This document shows, piece after piece, positions 45,094 through 54,042 of a DNA stretch of 64,000 nt. The position numbers were made by a program, and so were the translations under genes. The notes under the pieces were generated by a model that made no database searches, had not been told where the DNA came from, and saw only the letters and a list, made by a program, of their open reading frames with translations. Each line of letters starts with the position of its first letter. Position 1 is the first letter of the stretch. The stretch covers positions 124,001 to 188,000 of the forward strand of contig JADJOP010000009.1 of assembly GCA_016713735.1 (NCBI GenBank), given 5' to 3'. The stretch is from Bryobacterales bacterium. GTDB lineage: Bacteria; Acidobacteriota; Terriglobia; Bryobacterales; Bryobacteraceae.

Positions 45094-46212
45094 ATGCGGA
45101 TCATTGGCCTGGCGGTATTGCTTGCGACGGTGGGTGGGGGCGCAGAGAAGGCGCCGGGGGGCAAGTCGTGGGGCGTGGAGCGGCGCAGCTACAACGATCC
45201 GGTGACGGGATTGCGCGTGGTGGAGATCACGGCGGAAGGGGTGCACGCCGACAACCTCTACTACCACTTCTCGAACTTCACGGCGGACAACCGCTATCTC
45301 CTCTTTCAATCGAAGCGCACGGGAACGGCGCACATCTACCGGTATGCGGTGGCGTCGGGCGAGATTGTGCAATTGACGGACGAGGCGGGCGTGGCGGCGG
45401 CCAGCGCCTGTCCGGACCCGACGGAGGCGAAGCGCGTCTATTTCATGCGCGGGGCGGAGTTGCGGGCGCTGGATGTGGAGACGTTCGAGCAGCGCATGGT
45501 GGGTGTGATTCCGGGGCCGAGCCTGGGCGGGCATGGGCAGCCGAGCGTGAGCGGCGACGGCAAGTGGATCACGGTGACGAAGAAGCCCGATGAGCGGACG
45601 TGGGAGATCGGCGTGATCGAGGTGGCGACAGGCGCATACCGGACGGTGATCCGGCAGGGATTCCAGATTGGGCATGTGCAGCACAGCCCGAAGAGCGATG
45701 CGATTTTCTATGTATGGGAGACAGGCGGGTATGCGCCGCAGCGCTCGTGGCTGGTGCAGCGGGATGGTACGGGCAACCGGCCGATGTACACGCCCGTTGA
45801 CCCGAAGACGTGGCTGACTCCGCAAAAGGAGTGGCTGACGCATGAGGCATGGGTGGCGGGCACGGGCGACATGACGATGGTGAACGACAAGGTAGGGGTG
45901 ATGGTGGTCAAGGAAGACGGTTCGGCGCGGCTGGTGCGCGAGGGTCGGTACTGGCATGTGGCGGCGCGGCCGGATGGGAAGTGGCTTGCGATTGACGACA
46001 ACGAGGGGCGGATCTGGCTGGCCGAGACAGCGACGGGCAATGTGCGGCTGCTGGCGACGGGCTACCGGGACAAGGTGCGGGCGGTGCATGCGCATCTGTC
46101 GTTTGACCGGAAGGGGCGGTACATCCAGTTCCACACGGGGCGGACGGGGGAGACGGTGGCGTTGATTGATCTGGAGCAGTTGCCAGGCGGGGTGTACGAG
46201 TGGGGGCGGTGA
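45094..46212 (+). CDS. Exported oligogalacturonate lyase-like propeller (PL22 type)
   Basis: A 372-aa protein with a signal-peptide-like start (IIGLAVLLATVGGGAE). It is a seven-bladed TolB-like propeller with the features of oligogalacturonate lyases: YYHFSNFTADNRYLLFQS, GHGQPSVSGDGKW, GHVQHSPKSDAIFYVWET, and the metal-binding WLTHEAWVAGTGDMTMVN, where the His of HEAW is a ligand in the family. True PL22 enzymes are cytosolic and slightly longer, so this exported form may be a lyase on another uronide. It follows the debranching gene by 11 bp, probably in one transcript. Confidence 0.75.
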   Translation: MRIIGLAVLLATVGGGAEKAPGGKSWGVERRSYNDPVTGLRVVEITAEGVHADNLYYHFSNFTADNRYLLFQSKRTGTAHIYRYAVASGEIVQLTDEAGVAAASACPDPTEAKRVYFMRGAELRALDVETFEQRMVGVIPGPSLGGHGQPSVSGDGKWITVTKKPDERTWEIGVIEVATGAYRTVIRQGFQIGHVQHSPKSDAIFYVWETGGYAPQRSWLVQRDGTGNRPMYTPVDPKTWLTPQKEWLTHEAWVAGTGDMTMVNDKVGVMVVKEDGSARLVREGRYWHVAARPDGKWLAIDDNEGRIWLAETATGNVRLLATGYRDKVRAVHAHLSFDRKGRYIQFHTGRTGETVALIDLEQLPGGVYEWGR

Positions 46213-46237
46213 GACAGTGGAATGATATAGTCCGGTG

Positions 46238-47267
46238 ATGCTCTTCACGGACGACTTCGATGCTGTGGCTAACGCAGAACGTCATCATCCTCACCTGGTT
46301 GGTCTCCCGGCTTACTCCTCCCTCTTGTCTGCACCTCCCCCCAAGTTGGTTTGGCACCTACGGCTGTACGGGGCCCTGGGTGGGACTGCAAGGAATCGTC
46401 AAGAGTCGATCATTGCATGCTACCGATATCAACTTCCTGAACGACCAGTTGGAAGTCCGATATGGGGAAGGGGGCGGGTTGCGGGATGTATTGGGAAGGA
46501 TCCGCAACCACCCGTTTGCCGAGGCCGGCCCTGGGCAATCATGTTGGCGACGTTGCTGGACCTTCCCGCCGAACGTCGCCATGGACTACAGCCAAGGGGA
46601 GTGGCCTCCTTTTGCGCGCAGGGCGACCTACTCAGCCAGTGGCGTGGATATGGAGAGTTCGGCCAGGGTTACTCGATCGGATTTGATTCCGGATATTTCG
46701 ACTCTGGACGACATGATTGGGTCTTCGTGCCAGTCGTTTACGATTCGGCTAAACAGTCGGACCTCATCCGAGAAGTCGTCGAGTATGGATGCAGGGTGTG
46801 CGACTCTGAGCAGCTGCGACCCGGCGCAGAAATGGCTGCCCTCGGTCACGCAGTGTCGAATCAATTGTTCTTCTTCTCTCACTTCTTCAAGTCAGACGCC
46901 TTTTCGGAGGAATCGGAATGGAGAATCCTGCAGGGGCCAAGTCTCTATCAGCCTGATTGGAGCACACTGGCGCGGCCGATTGGTGAGTTTCGGATCGCAA
47001 GGCGGGAATTCTGGTCCCCTATTATCCTATTGACCTCGCCAAGACCCAGGGGTCAACACCGATCAGAGAAGTGCTACTAGGCCCAGGTATCCCTGCGAAT
47101 CCAGGTGGCTTGGCATTCAATTCTACTAAGTCAGTACAGCCTGCACCGGCCCAAACAGTTGCAATTCAAGGATCCCGGTTTTGGGGGCGCACGAGGTGAT
47201 GAGCTATTACGGCAATCGGCTGGGGAGCAAACTGCGGCGACGTGGGGGCCGACTGTATTGTCGGTGA
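46238..47267 (+). pseudogene. Broken DUF2971 family gene
   Basis: Fragments of a DUF2971 protein are spread over all three frames: GLQGIVKSRSLHATDINFLND (about 46388-46450), VASFCAQGDLLSQWRGYGEFGQGYSIGFD (about 46600-46690), the DAFSEESEWRIL motif (about 46896-46930), YYPIDLAKTQ with VLLGPG (about 47020-47090), and a final EVMSYYGNRLGSKLRRR. At least four frame changes are needed, more than in neighbouring genes over the same length, so real decay is plausible. The lower GC and foreign codon use suggest that it was acquired. TATAGT at 46226-46231 could be its -10. DUF2971 genes often sit in phage- or defence-related islands; function unknown. Confidence 0.6.
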
Positions 47268-47399
47268 CATTTGGAGGCCGCCGAGGTTATGTCTGACTGG
47301 AGAGGATTGGCCCAGCGCCCATCTGCCGCTGGAGAACCGGGAGCACAAAACGGCGGCGTGATGAGCGCCGCCGTTCCGGTTGTGATGCCGGGTTGTGCG

Positions 47400-49623
47400 T
47401 TAGCGCAGGTCGAAGCGGTCGAGGTTCATCACCTTCCGGCCCAAGCCTTGGGCGAAAGTCCTGGGCGAGCTTCGTCTTGCCGTCGGCCGAGGCGTAGACT
47501 TCCGCGATCGCGCGCAGTTCGGAGTTGGAGCCGAAGATCAGGTCGACAGGCGTCGCCGTCCACTTGACCTGGCCGGTCTTGCGGTCGGTTCCCTCATAGA
47601 CACCCTCGTTGGCGGCTGACTTGCTCCACTTGGTGGACATGTCGAGCAGGTTCACGAAGAAGCCATTGCTGAGCGTGCCGGGCTTGCTGGTAAAGACGCC
47701 GTGCGCGGCCTGGCCCGTGTTGGCGTTGAGGGCGCGCATGCCACCGACGAGCGCAGTCATTTCCGGGATGGTCAGGGTCAGCAGATTCGCTCGCTCCACC
47801 AGCATGTCGGCGGGCGAAACGGACTGGCCGGATTGGAAGTAGTTGCGGAAGCCGTCGGCCTTGGGTTCCAGGAAAGCAAAGGAGGCCGTGTCGGTCTGCG
47901 CTTGTGAGGCGTCGGTACGGCCGGGGGCGAAGGGAACCTGAACGGTGAAGCCACCGTCCTTGGCGGCCTTCTCGATGGCGGCATTGCCGGCGAGCACGAT
48001 GAGGTCGGCAAGCGAGATCTTCTTGCCGCTGGTCTGGGCGCGGTTGAACTCCTGCTGGATGGCTTCGAGGCGCGGGAGCACCTTGGCCAGTTCGGCGGGG
48101 TTGTTGGCGGCCCAGTCCTTTTGCGGGGCGAGGCGGAGGCGAGCACCGTTGGCGCCGCCGCGCATGTCGGTGCCGCGGAAGGTGGCGGCCGAGGCCCAGG
48201 CGGTGCGGACCAGTTCGGGCACGGTCAGGCCCGAAGCGAGGATCTTCGTTTTGAGAGCGGCGATGTCCTTGGCGTCGACGAGCTTGTAGTCGGCCTTAGG
48301 CAACGGATCCTGCCAGGCCAACTCCTCGCGGGGAACCTCGGAACCAATGTAGCGGGAGCGCGGGCCGAGGTCGCGGTGAGTCAGCTTGAACCAGGCCTTG
48401 GCGAAGGCAAGACGGAACTCTTCGGGGTTCCGCCAATAGCGCATGGAAATCTCGCGATAGCTGGGATCGAACTTCAGCGCGAGGTCAGTGGTGAACATAA
48501 TCGGCGCATGGCGCTTGGAAGGATCATGAGCGTCGGGGACGAGGTTGCTGCCCTGGTTCTTGGCGGGAATCCACTGCGTGGCGCCGGCCGGGCTCTTGGT
48601 CATTTCCCACTCGAAGGAGAAGAGGTTGTCGAGATAGAGGGAACTCCACTTGGTGGGGGTGGCTGTCCAGGCGCCTTCGAGACCGCTGGTGACGGTGTCG
48701 ACGCCATTGCCCTTGCCGCACTTGTTTTCCCAGCCGAGGCCCTGCTGCTCGACTCCCGCGGCGGCCGGTTCCGCACCGACACACTTGTCCGGGGCATGAG
48801 CGCCGTGGGCTTTGCCGAAGGTGTGGCCGCCGGCGATCAGGGCGACGGTTTCCTCATCGTTCATGGCCATGCGGGCAAAGGTGTCGCGGATGTCCTTGGC
48901 GGCGGCGAGCGGATCGGGCTTGCCGTTGGGGCCTTCGGGATTGACGTAGATGAGGCCCATTTGGACGGCGGCGAGGGGATTCTTCAGATCGCGGTTTCCG
49001 CTGTAGCGCTTGTCATCGAGCATCTTCTGTTCAGGGCCCCAGTAGACGAGTTCAGGTTCCCAGTCGTCTGCGCGGCCGCCTGCGAAACCGAAGGTCTTGA
49101 AGCCCATCGATTCCATGGCGACATTGCCGGCGAGCACCATGAGATCGCCCCAGGAGAGCTTCTGGCCGTACTTCTGTTTCACCGGCCAGAGCAGGCGGCG
49201 GGCCTTATCGAGGCTGGTGTTGTCGGGCCAGCTGTTGAGGGGATCGAAACGCTGCTGGCCGCCGTCGGCGCCGCCGCGGCCATCCATGGTGCGGTAGGTG
49301 CCGGCGCTGTGCCAGGCCATGCGGATGAAGAGGGGGCCGTAGTTGCCGTAGTCGGCGGGCCACCAGTCCTGTGAGGTGGTGAGCACTTTCTGGATGTCTT
49401 GCTTCACCACCTTGAGGTCGAGCGTGGCAAAGGCCTTGGCGTAGTTGAAGTCCTTGCCGAGGGGGTTGGATTCCACCGAGTTAGCCCGGAGGGGGGAGGT
49501 TCAGTTTCTCAGGCCACCAGAATCTGTCCGATTGCAGTTGCTGGGCGCTGAGTTGTCCGGTGAATAAAAAGGCGCGGCGCAAACCGCGAGCGCGGTGAGG
49601 AGCGACTTTGGGGTAATCATCAT
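47400..49623 (-). CDS. katG: Exported catalase-peroxidase KatG (three homopolymer frameshifts)
   Basis: The bulk is a full KatG: distal RMAWHSAGTYR (Arg, Trp, His), LSWGDLMVLAGNVAMESMG, the Tyr of ELVYWGPE and Met segment of the Trp-Tyr-Met adduct, and the proximal haem His in IAGGHTFGKAHG; the second, haem-less half is present. Correcting the G run 49491-49496 and the A run 49566-49570 extends the N-terminus to an ATG at 49623, adding a signal peptide (LLTALAVCAAP) and DRFWWPEKLNLPPLRANSVE. Correcting AAA at 47455-47457 restores the usual KVMNLDRFDLR C-terminus. It degrades peroxide, here probably in the periplasm. Divergent from the OxyR-like gene. Confidence 0.88.
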
Positions 49624-49630
49624 GGCCCCT

Positions 49631-49659
49631 AGTCTATGGCGGAGCTTGACATAGGTCAA
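49631..49659 (-). promoter_or_regulatory. Putative katG promoter
   Basis: On the minus strand TTGACC (49654-49659) and TAGACT (49631-49636) are spaced by 17 bp, 7 bp before the katG ATG. It overlaps the divergent promoter of the OxyR-like gene, so one bound regulator could control both. Confidence 0.4.
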
Positions 49660-49674
49660 TGGCAATGAGACTAT
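49646..49674 (+). promoter_or_regulatory. Putative promoter of the OxyR-like gene
   Basis: TTGACA (49646-49651) and GACTAT (49669-49674) are spaced by 17 bp in the 71-bp gap between katG and the LysR gene. Several ATAG/CTAT tetramers, as in OxyR sites, lie in the same gap (CTAT 49634, ATAG 49651, CTAT 49671). Confidence 0.4.
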
Positions 49675-49694
49675 CTGCCTGATCGGTATTTCCT

Positions 49695-50607
49695 ATGGCA
49701 CAGAAGACGCGAGTGCGTGGCTTCGATTTGCGGCAGCTGGAGTATTTTTGCGCAGTGGCGCGGGCGGGCAGTTTCACCAAGGCGGCCGAAGATTTGGGCA
49801 TTGCCCAACCGTCGCTCTCCGAGCAGATCGCCAGGCTGGAACAGGGCCTTGGGGCGGCTCTGTTTGAACGGCTGAACCGGAGAATCGAGTTGACCCCGCT
49901 CGGCGAGGCGATTCTGGGCAAGGCGCAGGCTTTGCTGGAAGACGCCGCGGCGCTGCCGGACCACTTTGAGCGGGCGCGCGAGGGAGTGCGCGGCCCGTTG
50001 CGGGTGGGAGCAATTCCGACCATTCTTCCTTACTTTCTGGCGCCTCTCTTGAAGGGCTTCACGGAGCGGTACCCGGACATCGACCTGCATGTGCGGGAGG
50101 GGACAACCGCGGAGCTGGTCGAGCAGATGTTGGAAGGGATGATCGACGTGGCGGTGTTGAGCCTGCCGGTGGAAGGTGCGGGTCTGGTGATGAAGGAGTT
50201 GTTCCGGGAGCCCTTCTATCTTGCGGTGGCCGAAGATCACCAGCTGGCGTCGGCGGAGAAGGTGCAACTGAAAAGACTGTCCGAGGAGCGGCTGCTCATT
50301 CTTAAAGACGGCCACTGTCTGCGTGACGAGACACTGTCTGTGTGTGACCGGGCGAGGGGCGCGATTCACGGGGCATTTTGAGGCAGATCAGTTCCTCACC
50401 ATCTTCGAGTTGATCCGCGCCGGGTTTGGGGTGAGCATTGTGCCGGAGATGGCGCGGACGCTGAGCCATGGCTGCAAGTTAATCGAGATTGAACCTAAGG
50501 CGAGCCGGAGGGTGGGCTATGTGCGGCTGGAACGGCGATATCTCTCCAAGGCGCTGGAGGCGTTCACGGGGTATCTAAAGGAAGCTGGGGAGAAGCGGAG
50601 GAAGTAG
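49695..50607 (+). CDS. OxyR-like LysR-family regulator (one frameshift)
   Basis: The N-terminus is a LysR winged helix (LRQLEYFCAVARAGSFTKAAEDLGIAQPSLSEQIARLEQGLGAALFERL). The effector domain contains LLILKDGHCLRDETLSVC, with the peroxide-sensing type cysteine in GHC as in OxyR, and continues after a break as FEADQFLTIFELIRAGFGVSIVPEMA. Removing one T from TTTT (50376-50379) fuses the two into about 303 aa, the normal LysR length. Its divergent position to katG supports a peroxide-responsive activator. A second redox Cys equivalent to that of E. coli OxyR is probably the one in SVCDRA. Confidence 0.82.
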
Positions 50608-50844
50608 GGGCAAGTGGGGCCTGAATGCGCCATCTCGGAGAAGACAAGTCAACCTCCGCGATCATGCCCGCGCCAAACCCGTGCTCAGAAGCAACCGGCT
50701 TCCAGCTGTTTGGGAGGAACTGTGAACAGGCGTTTCCAGTCATACCCGAACCCACATTCGACGCGTTCGGCAGCGGATAGAAGTCGCGCTTCCCTGTTTG
50801 AGATGGCTGCACCCGCCTGAATCACTGATGAACCGTCAGGGACG

Positions 50845-51963
50845 TTAGGAGCGCGCCGCTTGGCGGTCGGCGACCACGGTTACTTGGATGTCGCGGGCCG
50901 CGCGAATCACCCTCATCACCAGTTGCTGCTTGGCTGCGAAGAGGCGGAGTTTGGGGCGCGGCGGTTTCGCCAGGAAGATTTGTGTAATCCCATTCGTATG
51001 GGCGAAGCCGGCCAGCGCCTCGGCGGGGTCGTCGGCGTCCAGAATGCGAGTGTCGATGTGGAGCCTGCGGGCGAAATCCAGGTGGCGCTCCAGCGCCTCG
51101 CGTTGCTCCGGAGGCAACGCAGCGAGCCCAGGACCGCGGACAATGGCAACGGCAAAGCAGTCGGCACGCAGGTAATCCGCAACGCGCCTGCCGCGCCGGA
51201 TGAGTCCAACCGTGCTGGGAGAATCGGTGATATGGATGAGGATGCGCTCATACTCAGCCATGTCGGGCCGGGAGTTTGCAGACCGTGACAAAGCTTCCTG
51301 CGCAGCTTCGGATTGCCGCAAGTCCACCTCGTGCGCGGTTTGGCGCAAGGCAATCTCCCGCAGTGCCGCCAGGGTCGGCTCCTTGAAGAAGTTCTCCTGG
51401 GCCCGCTTCGCCTTGTCCGGCGAGTAAATGACGCCGCGGTCAAGGCGGTTGAGAAGCGCTCCCGGCGTGAGATCCACAAACACGATTTCGTCGGCACGTT
51501 TGAGGACCCAGTCGGGAACTGTTTCACGGACCTGCACTCCGGAGATTTCGCGCACTTGGTCGTTGAGGCTCTCCAGGTGCTGGATGTTCATCGTTGTGAT
51601 AGCATCGATCCCCGCATCCACCAGTACAAGAACATCCTCCCAACGCTTGGCCCGAGGTGACCCCGGGATGTTGGTGTGCGGAAACTCGTCAATCAGGCAG
51701 ATCTCCGGTTTCCGCGCCAGGATCGCCTCCGTATCCATTTCCTCGAACGAGCGATCCCGGTATTCCATTCTGCGGCGCGGAATCATCTCAAGGCCATTGG
51801 TTTTCGCGATGGTGTCCCTGCGGCCATGCGGCTCAAAATAGCCGACAACGACGTCGTGGCCCTCAGCCTTCAACCGCTGCCCCTCTTCCAGCATGCGGAA
51901 GGTCTTTCCCACACCCGCTGCATAGCCGAGAATTACTTTAAGTTTGCCTTCCGCGGCGGCCAT
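50845..51963 (-). CDS. Kinase-less KdpD-type sensor (KdpD N-domain plus USP), copy 2
   Basis: A 372-aa protein equal to the cytoplasmic N-terminal half of KdpD. Residues about 8-215 are the KdpD domain: LKVILGYAAGVGKTFRMLEEG (Walker A-like), VVGYFEPHGR, CLIDEFPHTNIPGSPRAKRWEDV (Walker B-like) and TTMNIQHLESLNDQV. Residues about 240-370 are a universal-stress-protein fold. No membrane or kinase domain follows. USP domains of KdpD bind c-di-AMP in Gram-positive bacteria, so potassium or c-di-AMP sensing is a fair guess. Last gene of the kdp locus, 4 bp after its paralogue. Confidence 0.82.
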   Translation of the reverse strand: MAAAEGKLKVILGYAAGVGKTFRMLEEGQRLKAEGHDVVVGYFEPHGRRDTIAKTNGLEMIPRRRMEYRDRSFEEMDTEAILARKPEICLIDEFPHTNIPGSPRAKRWEDVLVLVDAGIDAITTMNIQHLESLNDQVREISGVQVRETVPDWVLKRADEIVFVDLTPGALLNRLDRGVIYSPDKAKRAQENFFKEPTLAALREIALRQTAHEVDLRQSEAAQEALSRSANSRPDMAEYERILIHITDSPSTVGLIRRGRRVADYLRADCFAVAIVRGPGLAALPPEQREALERHLDFARRLHIDTRILDADDPAEALAGFAHTNGITQIFLAKPPRPKLRLFAAKQQLVMRVIRAARDIQVTVVADRQAARS

Positions 51964-51967
51964 AATT

Positions 51968-53037
51968 TTAGGTTATCGGATCTGGCGCCGGTGAACGATC
52001 GGCCTGCGGAAATACGCGGATGTCGATGTTCCCCGATTCGAGAATCAGGCGCTCCACCGGGTTTGGCCGGAACCGCTGCCGGAAGCCTGATCGCTGGCTG
52101 TGCCCAACGAAGATCTGGGTGATACCGTTCTGCGAGGCGAATGCGAGGATGGCATCGACCACATCTTCGCCGTGCAGGATGGCAAGAGGGGCATTCGCCG
52201 TGCGGGCCGCCTCCAGATTGCGCTCCAGCATGGCCCGGTCTTCGCTCGACAGGTCGGGTTGCTCCACGTAGGCGGCAAAGAGGTCGCCGTGGAAACGATC
52301 CGCCTGACGGCGTCCACGGCCGATCATCAACCGTGCATTCGAGCGTGGCGTAATGCAGACAAGGATACGTTCATGCGCGCCATAGAGGTGGTCGATACCG
52401 TGGCGCTTCAGGTATTCGGAAGCTGGGCATCGACAACTTCGGCCGCCAAAACAAGGGCAATCTCACGCAACTCCGACAATTGCGGATTCAACGCGGGCGA
52501 GTCGACAACTTCGATGTCGTCGGCCTGATGCAGGAAACTCTCGGGAACGGAGTCAGCAACGTGTTTGCCACGAATCTGCTCCACGCGCTCCTGCTTCTCC
52601 GCAATGTATTGGAGGTTAATCGTTGTGATGACCGAGATCCCGCTTACAAGCAGCTCCTCGACATCCTGCCAGCGGTGATCGTGCGCCGAACCTGGCGGGT
52701 TGCGGTAAGCGAGGCCATCGATCAGGCAAACACCCGGCCGGCGCCGCTGAACCGCGGCGATGTCCAACGCTCCACCGGAGAGCTGCGGAATTATCTCGAG
52801 ATTGTGAAGTAAACCGGCTACGGATTCATCTTCGGAGGGCTGGATAGCGGCGACGGCAACATCCTGACCTCGCTGCTTGCGTCTCCGGCCTTCGTCGAGC
52901 ATGCGGAACGACTTTCCCACGCCCGCCGCATAGCCGAGAAACACCTTTAAACGGCCTCTGCACGCATGGGACGCTTCCGCCTCCACACGCCGCAGCAACT
53001 CCTCCGGACTCGGTTTGCGTCGTTCCAATTCAGGCAT
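51968..53037 (-). CDS. Kinase-less KdpD-type sensor, copy 1 (one frameshift)
   Basis: A paralogue of the following gene. It has GRLKVFLGYAAGVGKSFRMLDEG and WQDVEELLVSGISVITTINLQYIAEK, but the Walker B-like motif is altered to CLIDGLAYRNPPGS, with Gly in place of Glu. The USP half (ERILVCITPRSNARLMIGRGRR to VERLILESGNIDIRVF) lies in another frame. Adding one C to the CC at 52418-52419 (minus strand) joins them as DAQLPEYLKRHGI, giving about 356 aa. The SQRSG/GHSQ loop of the USP domain is intact. Its start overlaps the lipoprotein gene by 8 bp. Confidence 0.8.
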
Positions 53038-53365
53038 CTTCAGCTTCGCATTCCCTCATTGCGTCAAATTGGCTTGAGCACTCCTCATCACCCAACGGCC
53101 TGCTTCGCGGTGCAACTCGCAAAGGTAAGTCCGCACACTTCCCAATCGGGCCGCCACGTCCCCGAACCATCACCCGCACCGAGGCCCGGTGATCTTCGAT
53201 CAGGATCTCCTCAATCTTGATGTTGTTCTCTGACACCTGCTCCCGCTCGATCAATTCGGCTGCGATCAGATGCCGGAGTGCCGGATGGTCTCCCTTCGCG
53301 GAGCAGCCAGCCAACAGCAGTGCCAGACAGCCCGTCCGCCACAATGGTCTTGCGTTCGTGAGCAC
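53030..53365 (-). CDS. Small lipoprotein inside the kdp locus
   Basis: A 111-aa protein with a lipobox (CLALLLAGCSAKGD, acylated Cys likely at the second C). The mature part has an LIAAELIEREQ helix and IKIEEILIEDHRASVRVMVRGRG strands, and three further cysteines near the C-terminus. I know no family for it. The GTG start has AAGGAG 7 nt upstream. It lies between kdpC and the first KdpD-type sensor and overlaps the latter, so it belongs to the operon and may take part in signalling at the membrane. Confidence 0.65.
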   Translation of the reverse strand: MLTNARPLWRTGCLALLLAGCSAKGDHPALRHLIAAELIEREQVSENNIKIEEILIEDHRASVRVMVRGRGGPIGKCADLPLRVAPRSRPLGDEECSSQFDAMRECEAEDA

Positions 53366-53448
53366 GCATCATCTCCTTGTCCACCAGCCACCCAGAGTCT
53401 CTCCCGGCCGAAGCGGCAGTCCACCGGAACTTCATCGGTCCTCTCTCC

Positions 53449-54036
53449 TCATTGAGCGCGTGGTGACCGGTTGACGGCCTGCCGTTCGTCCAACGCCAGA
53501 TTGAGCAAAAAGACATTGACCCGGCGTTCGCCAAGGAATCCCAGATCGCGGCCTTCCGTGAACTGGTCGACAAGCCGCTGCAAGTTGGGCGCGGCCATGC
53601 CGCGAGCGGTGGCCACACGCTCGATTTGAAGGTGCGCATTCGCCGGGCTAATGTGCGGATCAAGCCCGCTGCCACTCGCTGTCAGCATATCGGCTGGAAG
53701 CTTTCCGTCGAAACCGGAGGTCTCCTAGCCGCCTGAACGCGGGATATCAGCTTCTGGCTTGTGGGCCCGAGGTTTGATCCGCCGGAGGCCGACGCGTCGT
53801 AGCCCTCACTGCCTGCCGCCGAGGGGCGCGGATGGAAGTAATGCGGGACAGTAAAGTTCTGCCCGATGAGCGCGGAGCCGACAACCACGCCATGGCGCTC
53901 CACTAAACTGCCGTTGGCCTGCCGGGGTAAGAGAGCTTGGCAGATGGCGGTAACCAGGCTAGGGTAGAGCAGCCCGGTAAGCACCGTAAACAGAAGCGTC
54001 ATTCGCAGACCGGGCATCAATTGTCTCCATAGTCAT
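53449..54036 (-). CDS. kdpC: Potassium-transporting ATPase subunit KdpC (frameshifted)
   Basis: KdpC with its single N-terminal membrane helix (GLRMTLLFTVLTGLLYPSLVTAICQ), the periplasmic ALIGQNFTVPHYFHPRPSAA and GYDASASGGSNLGPTSQ blocks, and the C-terminal LPADMLTASGSGLDPHISPANAHLQIERVA. These lie in two frames joined near 53725. An AAGGAGGA ribosome site overlaps the kdpB stop and points to an ATG at 54036, which needs one more base change within the first codons to reach the conserved frame. Corrected length is about 195 aa. KdpC stabilises the KdpFABC complex. Confidence 0.85.
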
Positions 54037-54042
54037 TCCTCC

